A DNA stretch of 64,000 bases from positions 1 to 64,000 of the forward strand of contig JAHBXX010000020.1 in NCBI GenBank assembly GCA_019636245.1, in the 5' to 3' direction. Every line of letters begins with the position of its first letter. Positions within the stretch are counted from its first letter, which is position 1. A program made the translations under genes and the position numbers. Below are positions 24,925 through 35,271 of this stretch, one piece after another. This stretch comes from Planctomycetota bacterium. GTDB lineage: Bacteria > Planctomycetota > UBA1135 > UBA2386. Under the pieces are notes generated by a model. It did no database searches, was not told the origin of the DNA, and was given only the letters and a program-made list of their open reading frames with translations.

Positions 24925-26010
24925 ATGCACGAGTCCGAGCGCCGACAGATGCTGGCCACGATCGAGGACCTCTTCCGCCGCACCGCGGCGCGGACGGGGT
25001 TCGGTAGCGCCGGATCGGGCGTGCTGGAGGCCATGGGCAGGGTGCCGCGGGAGCAGTTCGTGCCGCCCGAATCGGCCCACCGCGCCTACGACGACACCGC
25101 CCTGGCGCTGGCCTGCGGGCAGACCATCTCGCAGCCGTTCGTCGTCGCTCTGATGACGACCCTGCTGCGCCCGCGCCGCGACCACCGGGTGCTCGAGATC
25201 GGCACCGGCAGCGGCTACCAGGCCGCGGTGCTCTCCCACCTGGTGCGCGAGGTCTGGAGCCTCGAGGTCGTGCCCGAACTGGCCCACGCCGCCGCGACCC
25301 GCCTGCAGCGGCTCGGCCACCGCAACGTGCACGTGCAGGCCGGCGACGGCACGCACGGTTGGCCGGAGCACGCCCCCTACGACGGCATCGTGGTCACCTG
25401 TGGCGGCGAGGCGGTGCCGCCCGCCCTGCTCGAACAGCTGGCTCCGCACGGACATCTGGTGATGCCCGTGGGTCCCGCCGACGACCAGCGCCTGCTCGAC
25501 GTCACCCGCGACCGGCGCGGCGCGGTGCGCCTGCGCGACGTGCTGGGGGTGCGGTTCGTGCCCTTCGTGCACCTGCCGGCGCCGGCGCCGCAGGGAGCCG
25601 GCGACGACGCCCGCAGCATCGGGCTCGCCGCCGCGGCCGACAGCGCCGCGGCAGCGTTCGCAGACCTGGCCCTGGCCGTGTCGTCGCTGGTGGTGCCGGC
25701 GCGGCAGGTCCGCCCCGAACGCCGCATCGAGTTCGCCTGTTCGGCGACGTCGCCGCAGCAACTGCTGGCGCGCTGGCTGGACGAGGTGGCCTGGGCCATG
25801 CGGCGCCAGGAGCTGGTGTTCGCGACGTTCGAGGTCGCCGTCCGCGGCGATTCCCTGCGGGCCACGGGCTGGGGCCAGCCGATCGAGGCCACGGGCACGA
25901 CGCCGCGCACGGACCCGCGCACGTGGTCGCTGCAGGACCCCAGGCTCGAACGCACGGCGACCGGTTACCGCGCCAGTTGCCGCGTCGCCACGGACCGGCA
26001 GCCGGTCTGA
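24925..26010 (+). CDS. Protein-L-isoaspartate O-methyltransferase fused to an archease-like domain
   Basis: A 361-residue fusion. Residues about 1-215 are a full PCMT: FVPPESAHRAYDDTALALACGQTISQPFVVALMT, then the SAM motif VLEIGTGSGYQAAVL (90-103) and the DGIVVTCGGEAVPPALLEQLAPHGHLVMPVG strand. Residues about 232-361 look like archease, the RtcB ligase-activating fold: SIGLAAAADSAAAAFADLALAVSSLVV, SPQQLLARWLDEVAWAMRRQELVFATFEV, then LRATGWGQPI and a final beta hairpin ending VATDR. The N-terminal His/Asp stretch of archease appears shortened, so metal binding is uncertain. The first half would methylate isoaspartyl residues. No rtcB gene lies nearby. The start ATG follows GCAGGGG. Confidence 0.8.
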   Translation: MHESERRQMLATIEDLFRRTAARTGFGSAGSGVLEAMGRVPREQFVPPESAHRAYDDTALALACGQTISQPFVVALMTTLLRPRRDHRVLEIGTGSGYQAAVLSHLVREVWSLEVVPELAHAAATRLQRLGHRNVHVQAGDGTHGWPEHAPYDGIVVTCGGEAVPPALLEQLAPHGHLVMPVGPADDQRLLDVTRDRRGAVRLRDVLGVRFVPFVHLPAPAPQGAGDDARSIGLAAAADSAAAAFADLALAVSSLVVPARQVRPERRIEFACSATSPQQLLARWLDEVAWAMRRQELVFATFEVAVRGDSLRATGWGQPIEATGTTPRTDPRTWSLQDPRLERTATGYRASCRVATDRQPV

Positions 26011-26108
26011 CGCCCGACGGCGGCGGCGTTTCCAGCCTGGGGCGCGTGGCGTATGGCACAATGCGCACCGGCGGGTTCCCATGGGAGGCTCGAACCGGAG
26101 GAGCTGCG

Positions 26109-26666
26109 ATGAAAGTCCGCGAACTCATGTCCGCCCCCGTCCACACCTGCCAGCCGCAGAGCACGCTGGCCGATGCCGCCCGCCTGCTGTGGGAACACGA
26201 TTGCGGGCTCGTGCCCGTCGTCGGCCGCGATGGCCGCGTCGGCGCCACGGTCACCGACCGCGACATCTGCATGGCGGCGCTGCTGCGCGGCCGGCGCCTC
26301 GACGAGCTGCGGGTCGCCGAGACGATGTCGAAGCAGGTCGTCACCTGTTCGCCCGACGAGGACGTGCAGGCGGCAGCCGAACGCATGGTCGCCCAGCAGG
26401 TACATCGCCTGCCGGTCGTCGACGCCGATGGCAAGCTGCAGGGCATCCTGTCGCTGAACGACCTCGCCCTCGCCGGCGAAGCCGACGCCCGCCTCGGACG
26501 GGAAGCGCTGCGCGCCCTGGTCGGCATCAGCCGGCATCGCTCCAAGGTGCCGGCCGTCGTCGCGCCGCCGGCGACCGCCAAGACCGAGGGCAAGGCCCCG
26601 GCGACCGCCAGCGCGACGGCCGGCACCGCTTCCCGCGGCACGGCCACGCCACCGCCGGGTCGCTGA
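26109..26666 (+). CDS. CBS-domain pair protein
   Basis: A 185-residue protein with two CBS domains filling residues about 1-120: MKVRELMSAPVHTCQPQSTLADAARLLWEHDCGLVPVVGRDGRVGATVTDRDI and VAETMSKQVVTCSPDEDVQAAAERMVAQQVHRLPVVDADGKLQGILSLNDL. Such a pair binds adenine nucleotides. The last 50 residues are an Ala/Thr/Pro-rich low-complexity tail. No enzyme domain is attached. The start has an excellent Shine-Dalgarno, GGAGGAG, ending 5 bases before ATG. Confidence 0.88.
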   Translation: MKVRELMSAPVHTCQPQSTLADAARLLWEHDCGLVPVVGRDGRVGATVTDRDICMAALLRGRRLDELRVAETMSKQVVTCSPDEDVQAAAERMVAQQVHRLPVVDADGKLQGILSLNDLALAGEADARLGREALRALVGISRHRSKVPAVVAPPATAKTEGKAPATASATAGTASRGTATPPPGR

Positions 26667-26712
26667 CGCCCGGCGACGCATCCGCGCCCAGCCGGCGCGC
26701 GAACGCCGCCGC

Positions 26713-27591
26713 ATGCCGCGCATCGCCCTCGTCCTGTTGCCCCTCCTGATGCCCCTGGCCGTGGCCGCACAAGCGGCGCCAGCCGCCGCCAGGGTGCTGC
26801 AGCCGGACGACCTCGAGGGCCGTGGCAGGGCCACCGCCCTGCTCGCGACCGCCCTGCTCACGACCGCCCTGCCCGGCCCACGCGCCACGCCCCCGAGCGA
26901 CCCCGCGGTCGTGCTGCAGGCCGCCGCCCGCTGCCTGCCGCCCGGTTCGGCGGCGCGCGAACGCGTCGACGCGGCCCTCGCCTCGCCACGCACCGCCGAC
27001 GAGCTGCGATCGGCCATCGCCGACCTGCATGCCGACCTGACCTTCCGGCCGGTGGCCGAGGCCGACCTGCCGGAGGGTTTCCCCGGCTTCGCGGCCGTCG
27101 ACGAACTGGAACTGCGGGCCTATCCCGCCTACCGCATGGTGCGCACCACGATGCGCGGCGGCAGCATGGGGGCGTTCTGGCCGCTGTTCAGGCACATCCA
27201 GCAGCGCGAGATCGCGATGACGACGCCCGTGCAGGTCGACTACGACGCCGCGGTCGATCGCGCCCGCACGATGGCGTTCCTCTACGGCTCCCCCGACCTC
27301 GGCGAAGCCGGCCCGGACGGGCGCGTCGAGGTCGTCGACGTGCCGGCGATGACGGTGCTGTCGATCGGCTCGCGTGGCTACGAGCGCCCCGACCGCGTCG
27401 CCGAACTGCGCGGCCGCCTGCAGGCGTGGCTGGCGGCGTCCCCCACCTGGGAGGCCGCCGGACCGCTGCGGACCATGGCCTACAACAGCCCATCGGTCGG
27501 CGCCGACCGGCGCTACTTCGAGGTGCAGCTGCCGATCCGACCGCGGCCGGACGGCGCACCGGCCGACGCCGACGCCGACGCCGGTCGCTGA
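26713..27591 (+). CDS. Exported SOUL-type heme-binding protein
   Basis: A 292-residue protein with a signal peptide (PRIALVLLPLLMPLAVAAQA). A helical region of about 90 residues comes next, then a SOUL domain: LELRAYPAYRMVRTTMRGGSMGAFWPLFRHIQQREIAMTTPVQVDYD (the EIAMTTPV motif is diagnostic), FLYGSPDLGE and a C-terminal PSVGADRRYFEVQLPI. SOUL proteins bind heme or related tetrapyrroles. The N-terminal extension, containing a Thr/Ala-rich repeat, is unusual. A short gap of 57 bases precedes the GNAT gene. Confidence 0.85.
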   Translation: MPRIALVLLPLLMPLAVAAQAAPAAARVLQPDDLEGRGRATALLATALLTTALPGPRATPPSDPAVVLQAAARCLPPGSAARERVDAALASPRTADELRSAIADLHADLTFRPVAEADLPEGFPGFAAVDELELRAYPAYRMVRTTMRGGSMGAFWPLFRHIQQREIAMTTPVQVDYDAAVDRARTMAFLYGSPDLGEAGPDGRVEVVDVPAMTVLSIGSRGYERPDRVAELRGRLQAWLAASPTWEAAGPLRTMAYNSPSVGADRRYFEVQLPIRPRPDGAPADADADAGR

Positions 27592-27648
27592 AGCGAACGG
27601 GGCGGGGGTGTTGCCAGGTTTGGCGACAGACCCGAACTTGCCGCGCGC

Positions 27649-28626
27649 ATGCGCCGCGTCTCCCTGGCCGAACTGGACCACGCCGAATCGGCCTGGAACC
27701 GCGCCGCCGCGCGAACGGCCACGGCGGATCCGTTCTGCTGCCGGACCGAGTGGGCGCTTTCGTTCCACGAGGCCTTCGCGCCCGAGCGGCCCCTGCACCT
27801 GTGGGCGGACGCCGGCTGCCTGCTCGCCTTCGCCAGCACCGTGGACCCGCACATCGGCCCGCTGCTCGAGCCCGTCGAATCGCACTGGCTGTTCGGCGAC
27901 CCGCTGCTCGGCGACGACGCCGTCGAGCGACTCGCCGACGGCCTGGCTGCCGCGGGCCTGGGCGGGCCGCGGCCGGCCGTGCTGCTCAGCGGCGTCGTGC
28001 CCGAGAGCGCCCGGTTCGCGGCGATCGTGCTCGCCTTCCAGCGTCGCTACGAGCTGCTGCGCCTCGCGCCGGAGCACCTGTGCTCGGCCTCGCTCGACGG
28101 CGGTCTCGACGGCTACCTGTCCCGCCGCTCGGGTTCCTGGCGGCGCAACCTCCGCCAGGCCGCGCGCCGCGCCAAAGATCGCGGCGTCGGGTTCGAACGG
28201 CACCGGCCACGCACGGCCGCGGCGGCGGCCGCGGTCTACGACCGCATGCTGGCGGTCGAACGGCGCAGCTGGAAGGGCCTCGGGCGCTGTGGCATGGCCG
28301 AACCGCCGTCGCGCGACTTCTACCGCGTGATGCTGCGCCGACTCGCCGCGGCCGGCAGCGGACGCGTGGTCTTCGCCCGGCAGGCGGAGACCGACATCGG
28401 CTTCGTCTTCGGCGGCCTCGCCGGCGCGGTCTACCGCGGCCAGCAGTTCAGCTACGTCGAAGAGTGGGCGGACGCGTCGATCGGCAACCTGCTGCAGCTC
28501 GAGCAGATCCGCTGGCTCGGCGAGGAGGGCGCCGAACGCTACGACATGGGCCCGCGCATGGACTACAAGCGCCATTGGACCGAGACCGAGCGGCGCATCG
28601 ACGCGCTGCTGCTGCGGCCCCGCTGA
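27649..28626 (+). CDS. GNAT-superfamily N-acetyltransferase of the FemAB/BioF2-like type
   Basis: A 325-residue protein. The C-terminal half shows the GNAT fold of the acetyltransferase_6 (CelD/FemAB-like) family: GYLSRRSGSWRRNLRQAARRAKDRG near residue 165, then RMLAVERRSWKG, FYRVMLRRLAAAGSGRVVFARQ, and the terminal LLQLEQIRWLGEEGAERYDMGPRMDYKRHW. Substrate not evident. Relatives add acyl or aminoacyl groups to polysaccharides or peptidoglycan. No polysaccharide gene is beside it. Confidence 0.8.
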   Translation: MRRVSLAELDHAESAWNRAAARTATADPFCCRTEWALSFHEAFAPERPLHLWADAGCLLAFASTVDPHIGPLLEPVESHWLFGDPLLGDDAVERLADGLAAAGLGGPRPAVLLSGVVPESARFAAIVLAFQRRYELLRLAPEHLCSASLDGGLDGYLSRRSGSWRRNLRQAARRAKDRGVGFERHRPRTAAAAAAVYDRMLAVERRSWKGLGRCGMAEPPSRDFYRVMLRRLAAAGSGRVVFARQAETDIGFVFGGLAGAVYRGQQFSYVEEWADASIGNLLQLEQIRWLGEEGAERYDMGPRMDYKRHWTETERRIDALLLRPR

Positions 28627-28696
28627 CGGCGATGCCGCCGGCAGGCGCGGCTGCCCACCCCACCCACCCACCCCCGACCCCCACGGAGTTGACGCG

Positions 28697-29398
28697 ATGC
28701 CCCTCACCATCCGCCGCGCCGCCGACCGCGGCCACGGCCGCCACGGCTGGCTCGACAGCCGCCACACGTTCAGCTTCGCCGACTACCACGAGCCGGCGCA
28801 CATGGGCTTCCGGTCGCTGCGCGTCCTCAACGAAGACCGGGTCGAACCCGGGCAGGGGTTCTCGACCCACCCGCACCGCGACATGGAGATCTTCAGCTAC
28901 GTGCTCGCGGGGGCGCTGGAGCACCGGGACAGCATGGGCAACGGCCGGGTGCTGAAGCCCGGCGAGATCCAGCTGATGAGCGCGGGCACCGGCGTCACGC
29001 ACAGCGAGTTCAACCCCAGCGCGACCGAGCCGCTGCACTTCCTGCAGATCTGGATCCTGCCGGCGCAGCGGGGACTGCGGCCGGGCTACACCGAGTGGAA
29101 GCCGACCGGCAACGCCGTCGAGGCGAAGGACGTGGTGGTGATCTCCCCGGATGGTCGCGACGGCAGCGCGGTGATCCACCAGGACGTGGTCGTGCGACGC
29201 CTGCGGCTCGCCCAGGGCGACGCCGTGCCCCACGAGGTGGCGCCGGGGCGGGCGATGTGGCTGCAGGTGGCGCGCGGCCAGATCGCGATCGGCGACGACC
29301 GCCTGCAGGCTGGCGACGGCGCCAGCACGTCGTCGACCGGTCGCCTGACGCTGCGCGCCGAGGCGCCGGCGGAGGCGCTGCTGTTCGATCTGGCCTGA
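28697..29398 (+). CDS. Pirin family protein (bicupin)
   Basis: The 233-residue product is a standard short pirin (YhaK-like): RRAADRGHGRHGWLDSRHTFSFADYHEPAHMGFRSLRVLNEDRVEPGQGFSTHPHRDMEIFSYVLAGALEHRDSMG. It carries the cupin metal ligands in HPHRDMEI and in MSAGTGVTHSEFN. The second cupin is shorter and has lost its metal residues, as usual. Some relatives oxidise quercetin; the role in bacteria is not fixed. The start ATG at 28697 is preceded by GGAGTTGACGCG. The following ArsC-like gene is convergent. Confidence 0.9.
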   Translation: MPLTIRRAADRGHGRHGWLDSRHTFSFADYHEPAHMGFRSLRVLNEDRVEPGQGFSTHPHRDMEIFSYVLAGALEHRDSMGNGRVLKPGEIQLMSAGTGVTHSEFNPSATEPLHFLQIWILPAQRGLRPGYTEWKPTGNAVEAKDVVVISPDGRDGSAVIHQDVVVRRLRLAQGDAVPHEVAPGRAMWLQVARGQIAIGDDRLQAGDGASTSSTGRLTLRAEAPAEALLFDLA

Positions 29399-29434
29399 CG
29401 AACGAACCCGCCCGCGGCCTGGCGCGAAGCGACG

Positions 29435-30064
29435 TCAGGCCAGCCGCGCCGCCACGCGCCCGAAGGTGCAGAGCAGGTCGCGCGCGATCTCGGCGCAGCG
29501 GGCGTCGTAGGTGGCGGCCGCTTGCGGCGTGCCGTCGGCGACCTTGGGATCCTCGTAGACCAGCGGCACGCGGCGCGCGGCGCCCGCCACCGCCGGACAC
29601 GCTGCGTCGGCCGACGAACACGTCATCACCGCGACGAAGTCCGAGCGGGGGTTCGCCCGATCGGTGAAGCGCTTCGACCAGCACCGCAGCTCGGCGCCGC
29701 CGAGGCCCTGCAGGCAGCGCACCGGGTTGGCGCCGTCTGCCTCCGTCCGGCAGGCGAAACCGGCGCGCTCCAGCGCGGCGATCGCCTCCGGCGCGAAGGC
29801 CGTCACCTCGGTGCCGCCCGACCAGCTGCCGACGCCGCCGAGGCCGAAGTGCCGGGCCGCGGTCCACGCCCAGACCTGGGCGAACTGGCTGCGGCGGGAG
29901 TTGTGGGTGCAGACGAACACGAGGTCGACGCGCCCACGCTGCCGCAGCCGGTCGGCCAGATCGGCCGCCAGGTCGTCGAGTTGCTGGCGTCGTGCCGGGC
30001 CGATGGCCGCGGCCTCGCGGAGCCGCGTCGCGACGTAGTCCGCGAGCCGCGCGGCGCCGCTCAC
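29435..30064 (-). CDS. Low-molecular-weight phosphatase / arsenate reductase-like protein
   Basis: About 209 residues. A helical lead of about 45 residues (QLDDLAADLADRLRQRG) is followed by LVFVCTHNSRRSQFAQVWA, the CX5R phosphatase loop in the CTHNSRRS form typical of a Planctomycetota/Bacteroidota ArsC-like group. Further on come FVAVMTCSSADAACPAVAGAARRVPLVYEDPKVADGTP, with the second cysteine pair used by thioredoxin-coupled arsenate reductases and the DP loop. I start at the GTG 30064 because homologues begin about this far before the loop. An ATG at 30163 would add 33 poorly conserved residues. Arsenate reduction is likely but not proven. No arsenite pump is adjacent. Confidence 0.8.
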   Translation of the reverse strand: MSGAARLADYVATRLREAAAIGPARRQQLDDLAADLADRLRQRGRVDLVFVCTHNSRRSQFAQVWAWTAARHFGLGGVGSWSGGTEVTAFAPEAIAALERAGFACRTEADGANPVRCLQGLGGAELRCWSKRFTDRANPRSDFVAVMTCSSADAACPAVAGAARRVPLVYEDPKVADGTPQAAATYDARCAEIARDLLCTFGRVAARLA

Positions 30065-30173
30065 GGCCGCCCCCGCAAGGCCAGGGAACCGCGGGACCGC
30101 AGGGGTGCACTTCGCCGGCGCTGCATGCACGAACCCGTACCCGCTGCGGCCTGCCGCCGCCACCGCCGCGCGC

Positions 30174-30437
30174 TCACGGCGCCAGCAGGCGCAGCAGCGC
30201 CAGGAGGGCCACGCCGGCCCACACCAGTTCCAGCCAGAAGGCCTGCCATGTGCGCCGCCGCCAGCACACCAGGCCGACGCCGAGGGCGCCGGTCAGGTTG
30301 AGCAGTTGGTAGAGCACCCCCTGGTCGATCCAGCGGAAGCTCAGCAGCGCATAGGCGGTCAGGATGGCGACCATGCCATACCAGCCGATCGCGTCGGCGA
30401 TCGGCGACGAACGGACCGCGGCCTGGGTGTCCTGCAT
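30174..30437 (-). CDS. Small membrane protein of the CBU_0592 type
   Basis: An 87-residue protein with three hydrophobic segments. AIGWYGMVAILTAYALLSFRWIDQGVLYQLLNLTGALGVG fits the CBU_0592/YgjV-like small membrane protein pattern (WYG...A..L.S......YQ..NL.GA.G). Function unknown. It is upstream of, and may be cotranscribed with, the ArsC-like gene. It is divergent from katG, with the PerR/Fur-like box between them. Confidence 0.72.
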   Translation of the reverse strand: MQDTQAAVRSSPIADAIGWYGMVAILTAYALLSFRWIDQGVLYQLLNLTGALGVGLVCWRRRTWQAFWLELVWAGVALLALLRLLAP

Positions 30438-30450
30438 GGCGCGGTTCTAG

Positions 30451-33081
<2,631 letters not shown>

Positions 33082-33220
33082 GTGCGGGGCGCCTGGCCGG
33101 AGGCGCCCGGGCACACTCAAGGCGCAAGGGCAGCGATCGCGCCAGGTTGCGGCGTGGTCCCCGCCATTGATCCACGCGACTTCCCGCAGCCCCCCACACG
33201 ACAGAGCGGACTTGGAGAAC

Positions 33221-33373
33221 TGGTCGGAGCGAGAGGATTTGCCGGTGGAGCCGGCGGCCGCGCAGCGGCCGCGGGCGACATCCCCAACGCCTCACGCTTC
33301 GGCCACTTCCGCGCGCAGCGCGGAAGGTGGTCGGAGCGAGAGGATTTGAACCTCCGACCCCCTGCACCCCATG
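33221..33373. repeat. Left copy of an exact 153-bp direct repeat carrying tRNA-Pro 3' fragments
   Basis: Identical over 153 bases to 37086-37238, and flanking bases differ immediately outside. It contains two copies of the tRNA 3' end on the minus strand: a short one (33221-33241) and a longer one (33328-33373). Between them are hairpins with GCA loops: GGCCGC/GCGGCC (about 33255-33270) and CTTCCGCG/CGCGGAAG (about 33306-33326). The pair of repeats brackets the AbiE genes and the sigma/SUMF1 pseudogene, so it looks like an attachment-site or recombination junction. Confidence 0.9.
33328..33373 (-). pseudogene. 3' half of a tRNA-Pro (GGG), no 5' half
   Basis: Read on the minus strand this gives the anticodon loop ATGGGGT, the 3' anticodon strand GCAGG, a variable region, the T-arm GGAGG-TTCAAAT-CCTCT, acceptor strand GCTCCGA and an encoded CCA. 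This matches the 3' half of bacterial tRNA-Pro(GGG). Bases 33374 onward, which should supply the D-arm and 5' acceptor strand, do not fold or match. It is therefore a fragment cut at the anticodon loop, a common crossover point for tRNA-targeting integrases. Confidence 0.85.
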
Positions 33374-33679
33374 GCGTCCAGGACGTCAACTGCGTGGCCG
33401 CCGCAGGTCGTTGCAGCAGCCGGAGATGGCGTGTCTACGCGACGTTGGCGGTGTCTCGCGGAGTCGCAAGCCGACGCGCGTGGTCTCACCTGGTCGCGCT
33501 GGGTTTCGTGGTAGGGATGCGACGGGGTGAGACCGGGTGAGAGCCCGTGCGACGCTGGATCGGGCCGTAGACGGCGCCGGAGCCGAGTTCCGAGTGGAGC
33601 CGCCGCACTCGGCCGATTCTGTCTCAGGAGTTGCGCACGTCTACGTTTGGCATAGCATTCTGCAACCAACGCATCTCTG
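33374..33679. other. Gene-free stretch with an inverted repeat and a possible abiE promoter
   Basis: No coding region is supported here. It holds a 9-bp inverted repeat, GGTCTCACC (33482-33490) and GGTGAGACC (33526-33534), with a second partial copy GGGTGAGAGCC just after. Such iterated sites near attachment junctions can be recombinase arm sites, but that is a guess. TTGCGC (33631-33636) and TAGCAT (33653-33658), 16 bases apart, could be the promoter of abiEi, whose ATG is at 33680. Confidence 0.4.
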
Positions 33680-34468
33680 ATGGTCTCAGCCGCCGACTTC
33701 CTCGACCAGATGGCACGCGCCGGCCGCTACCACTTCGCAACGGCCGATGCCGCCCGCGAGATGGGCCGCAGCCTGCCCGCGACCCGAGCAGCATTGCTGC
33801 GCCTCGCCACCCACGGCCGGATCGCCCAGCCGCACCGCGGCTTCTACGTCATCGTCCCTCCCGAGTACCGCGAGCTCGGCTGCCTGCCCGCGGCGCAGTT
33901 CGTCCCACAGCTCTTCGAACACCTCGGCGAGGTCTACTACGCAGCCCTGCTCACCGCGGCCGAACTGCACGGCGCGGCGCACCAACGCCCCCAGCGATTC
34001 CAGGTCATGTGCGCAACGAGGCGTCGCCCGATCCAGTGCGGCGCGGTGAGCGTCGAGTTCGCGCTGCGGAAGGACCTCGAGCGCACGACGACCGTCACGA
34101 AGAACACCCCGCGTGGAACGCTGCGGGTCGCGTCGCGCGAAGCGACGGCGCTCGAGCTGGTCGGCTATGCGGACCGCTGCGGCGGTCTCGACCATGTCCT
34201 GGCCGTGCTCGAAGAGCTTGGGCCGGAATGCGATGGCGAGCTGCTCGCGGCGGAGGCCGAGAAGGCGCCGAGCGCCTGGTCACAGCGACTCGGCCACATG
34301 CTCGACGTGCTCGAAGTCGACGACGCGGTGACGGCCCCGCTGGCCGCACAGATCGCCGAGCGTCGCCCCGTCTTCGCCGCCCTGTCGCGCTCCCAGAAGC
34401 GCGCCGGAGCACCGAGCGATCGCCGCTGGCGCGTCGTGCTCAACGTCGACCTGGAGCCGTCGTCGTGA
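33680..34468 (+). CDS. abiEi: Type IV toxin-antitoxin system antitoxin AbiEi
   Basis: A 262-residue protein. The N-terminal winged-helix (FLDQMARAGRYHFATADAAREMGRSLPATRAALLRLATHGRIAQPHRGFYVIVPPEYRELGCLPAAQFVPQLFEHLGEVYYAALLTAAELHG) is the AbiEi antitoxin N-terminal domain. The rest (FQVMCATRRRPIQCGAVSVEFAL...KNTPRGTLRVASREATALELVGYADRCGGLDHVLAVLEEL) is the AbiEi C-terminal domain. It would repress its own operon and neutralise the toxin. Its stop overlaps the GTG start of the toxin gene by four bases (GTGA). Confidence 0.9.
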   Translation: MVSAADFLDQMARAGRYHFATADAAREMGRSLPATRAALLRLATHGRIAQPHRGFYVIVPPEYRELGCLPAAQFVPQLFEHLGEVYYAALLTAAELHGAAHQRPQRFQVMCATRRRPIQCGAVSVEFALRKDLERTTTVTKNTPRGTLRVASREATALELVGYADRCGGLDHVLAVLEELGPECDGELLAAEAEKAPSAWSQRLGHMLDVLEVDDAVTAPLAAQIAERRPVFAALSRSQKRAGAPSDRRWRVVLNVDLEPSS

Positions 34469-35262
34469 TCCCCCGCGACTACATCACCGAATGGCGCGCC
34501 CACGCCCCGTGGGCCGACGACGCGCAGGTCGAGCAAGACCTCGTCATCAGCCGGGCGCTCGTCGAGCTGTTCTCCGACCCCGTGCTCGGCGAACGCCTCG
34601 CCTTCCGCGGTGGAACGGCGCTGCACAAGCTGCTCTTGCGGCCGCCCGCCCGCTACTCGGAGGACATCGACCTCGTGCAGGTCCGCCCAGCACCGATCGG
34701 CGAAGACCTCTCCCGCATCCGCAGCATCCTCGGGACATGGCTCGAAGAAGGCCGATGGAAGCAGACGGACAGCGGCGCCACGCTGACCTTCCGCTTCGAC
34801 TCGGAGGAAGAGCCATCGCGCCCACTGCGGCTGAAGGTCGAGGTCAACACGCGCGAGCACGGCACCCGGCTCGGCTACCACTTCGAAGAGCTGATCGTGG
34901 CTTCGCGGTGGTTCTCGGGACGCGCGACCATCCGCAGCTTCAAGCTCGACGAGCTCATGGGCACCAAGCTGCGCGCCCTCTACCAGCGGCGCAAGGGCAG
35001 AGACCTGTTCGATCTGGCCCGCGCCCTCGACGATCCGCGGGTCTCGCCCGCCGCCATCGCCGCGGTCTGCGTCGACTGCATGGCCGCAGGCGGCACGCCG
35101 ATCACGCAGGCTGCGATGGCGGCGAACCTCGCAGCGAAACGGTCGCATCCGCTGTTTCGCAGTGACCTGTCGCCGCTGCTCGCGCCGGGCGCCGCGTTCG
35201 ACGTCGACACGGCGCTCGATCGCATCCTCTCGGAACTGGTCGTTCTCCTGCCAGGAAACTGA
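34465..35262 (+). CDS. abiEii: Type IV toxin-antitoxin system nucleotidyltransferase toxin AbiEii
   Basis: A 265-residue DNA-polymerase-beta-like nucleotidyltransferase. LAFRGGTALHKLLLRPPARYSEDIDLVQV (about 45-72) has the GG..LHK and the metal-binding DxD-type SEDIDL motif. Next are LRLKVEVNTRE (third acidic residue) and SFKLDELMGTKLRALYQRRKGRDLFDLARAL (about 160-190), the AbiEii motif with K.RA...R.K.RD.FDL. All catalytic residues are present, so the toxin looks active. Known AbiEii toxins add nucleotides to tRNA or other targets and act in abortive phage infection. The GTG start overlaps the antitoxin stop. Confidence 0.9.
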   Translation: MIPRDYITEWRAHAPWADDAQVEQDLVISRALVELFSDPVLGERLAFRGGTALHKLLLRPPARYSEDIDLVQVRPAPIGEDLSRIRSILGTWLEEGRWKQTDSGATLTFRFDSEEEPSRPLRLKVEVNTREHGTRLGYHFEELIVASRWFSGRATIRSFKLDELMGTKLRALYQRRKGRDLFDLARALDDPRVSPAAIAAVCVDCMAAGGTPITQAAMAANLAAKRSHPLFRSDLSPLLAPGAAFDVDTALDRILSELVVLLPGN

Positions 35263-35271
35263 TCACTCACC

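Noticed and set aside
33328..33420. A complete tRNA-Pro gene
   Set aside because: The D-arm and 5' acceptor strand are missing upstream of the anticodon loop at both repeat copies.
33327..33530. Apparent peptide starting MVGARGFEPPTPCTP on the plus strand, also at 37192
   Set aside because: This is a known false translation of tRNA 3' ends. The DNA is a tRNA-Pro fragment on the minus strand.
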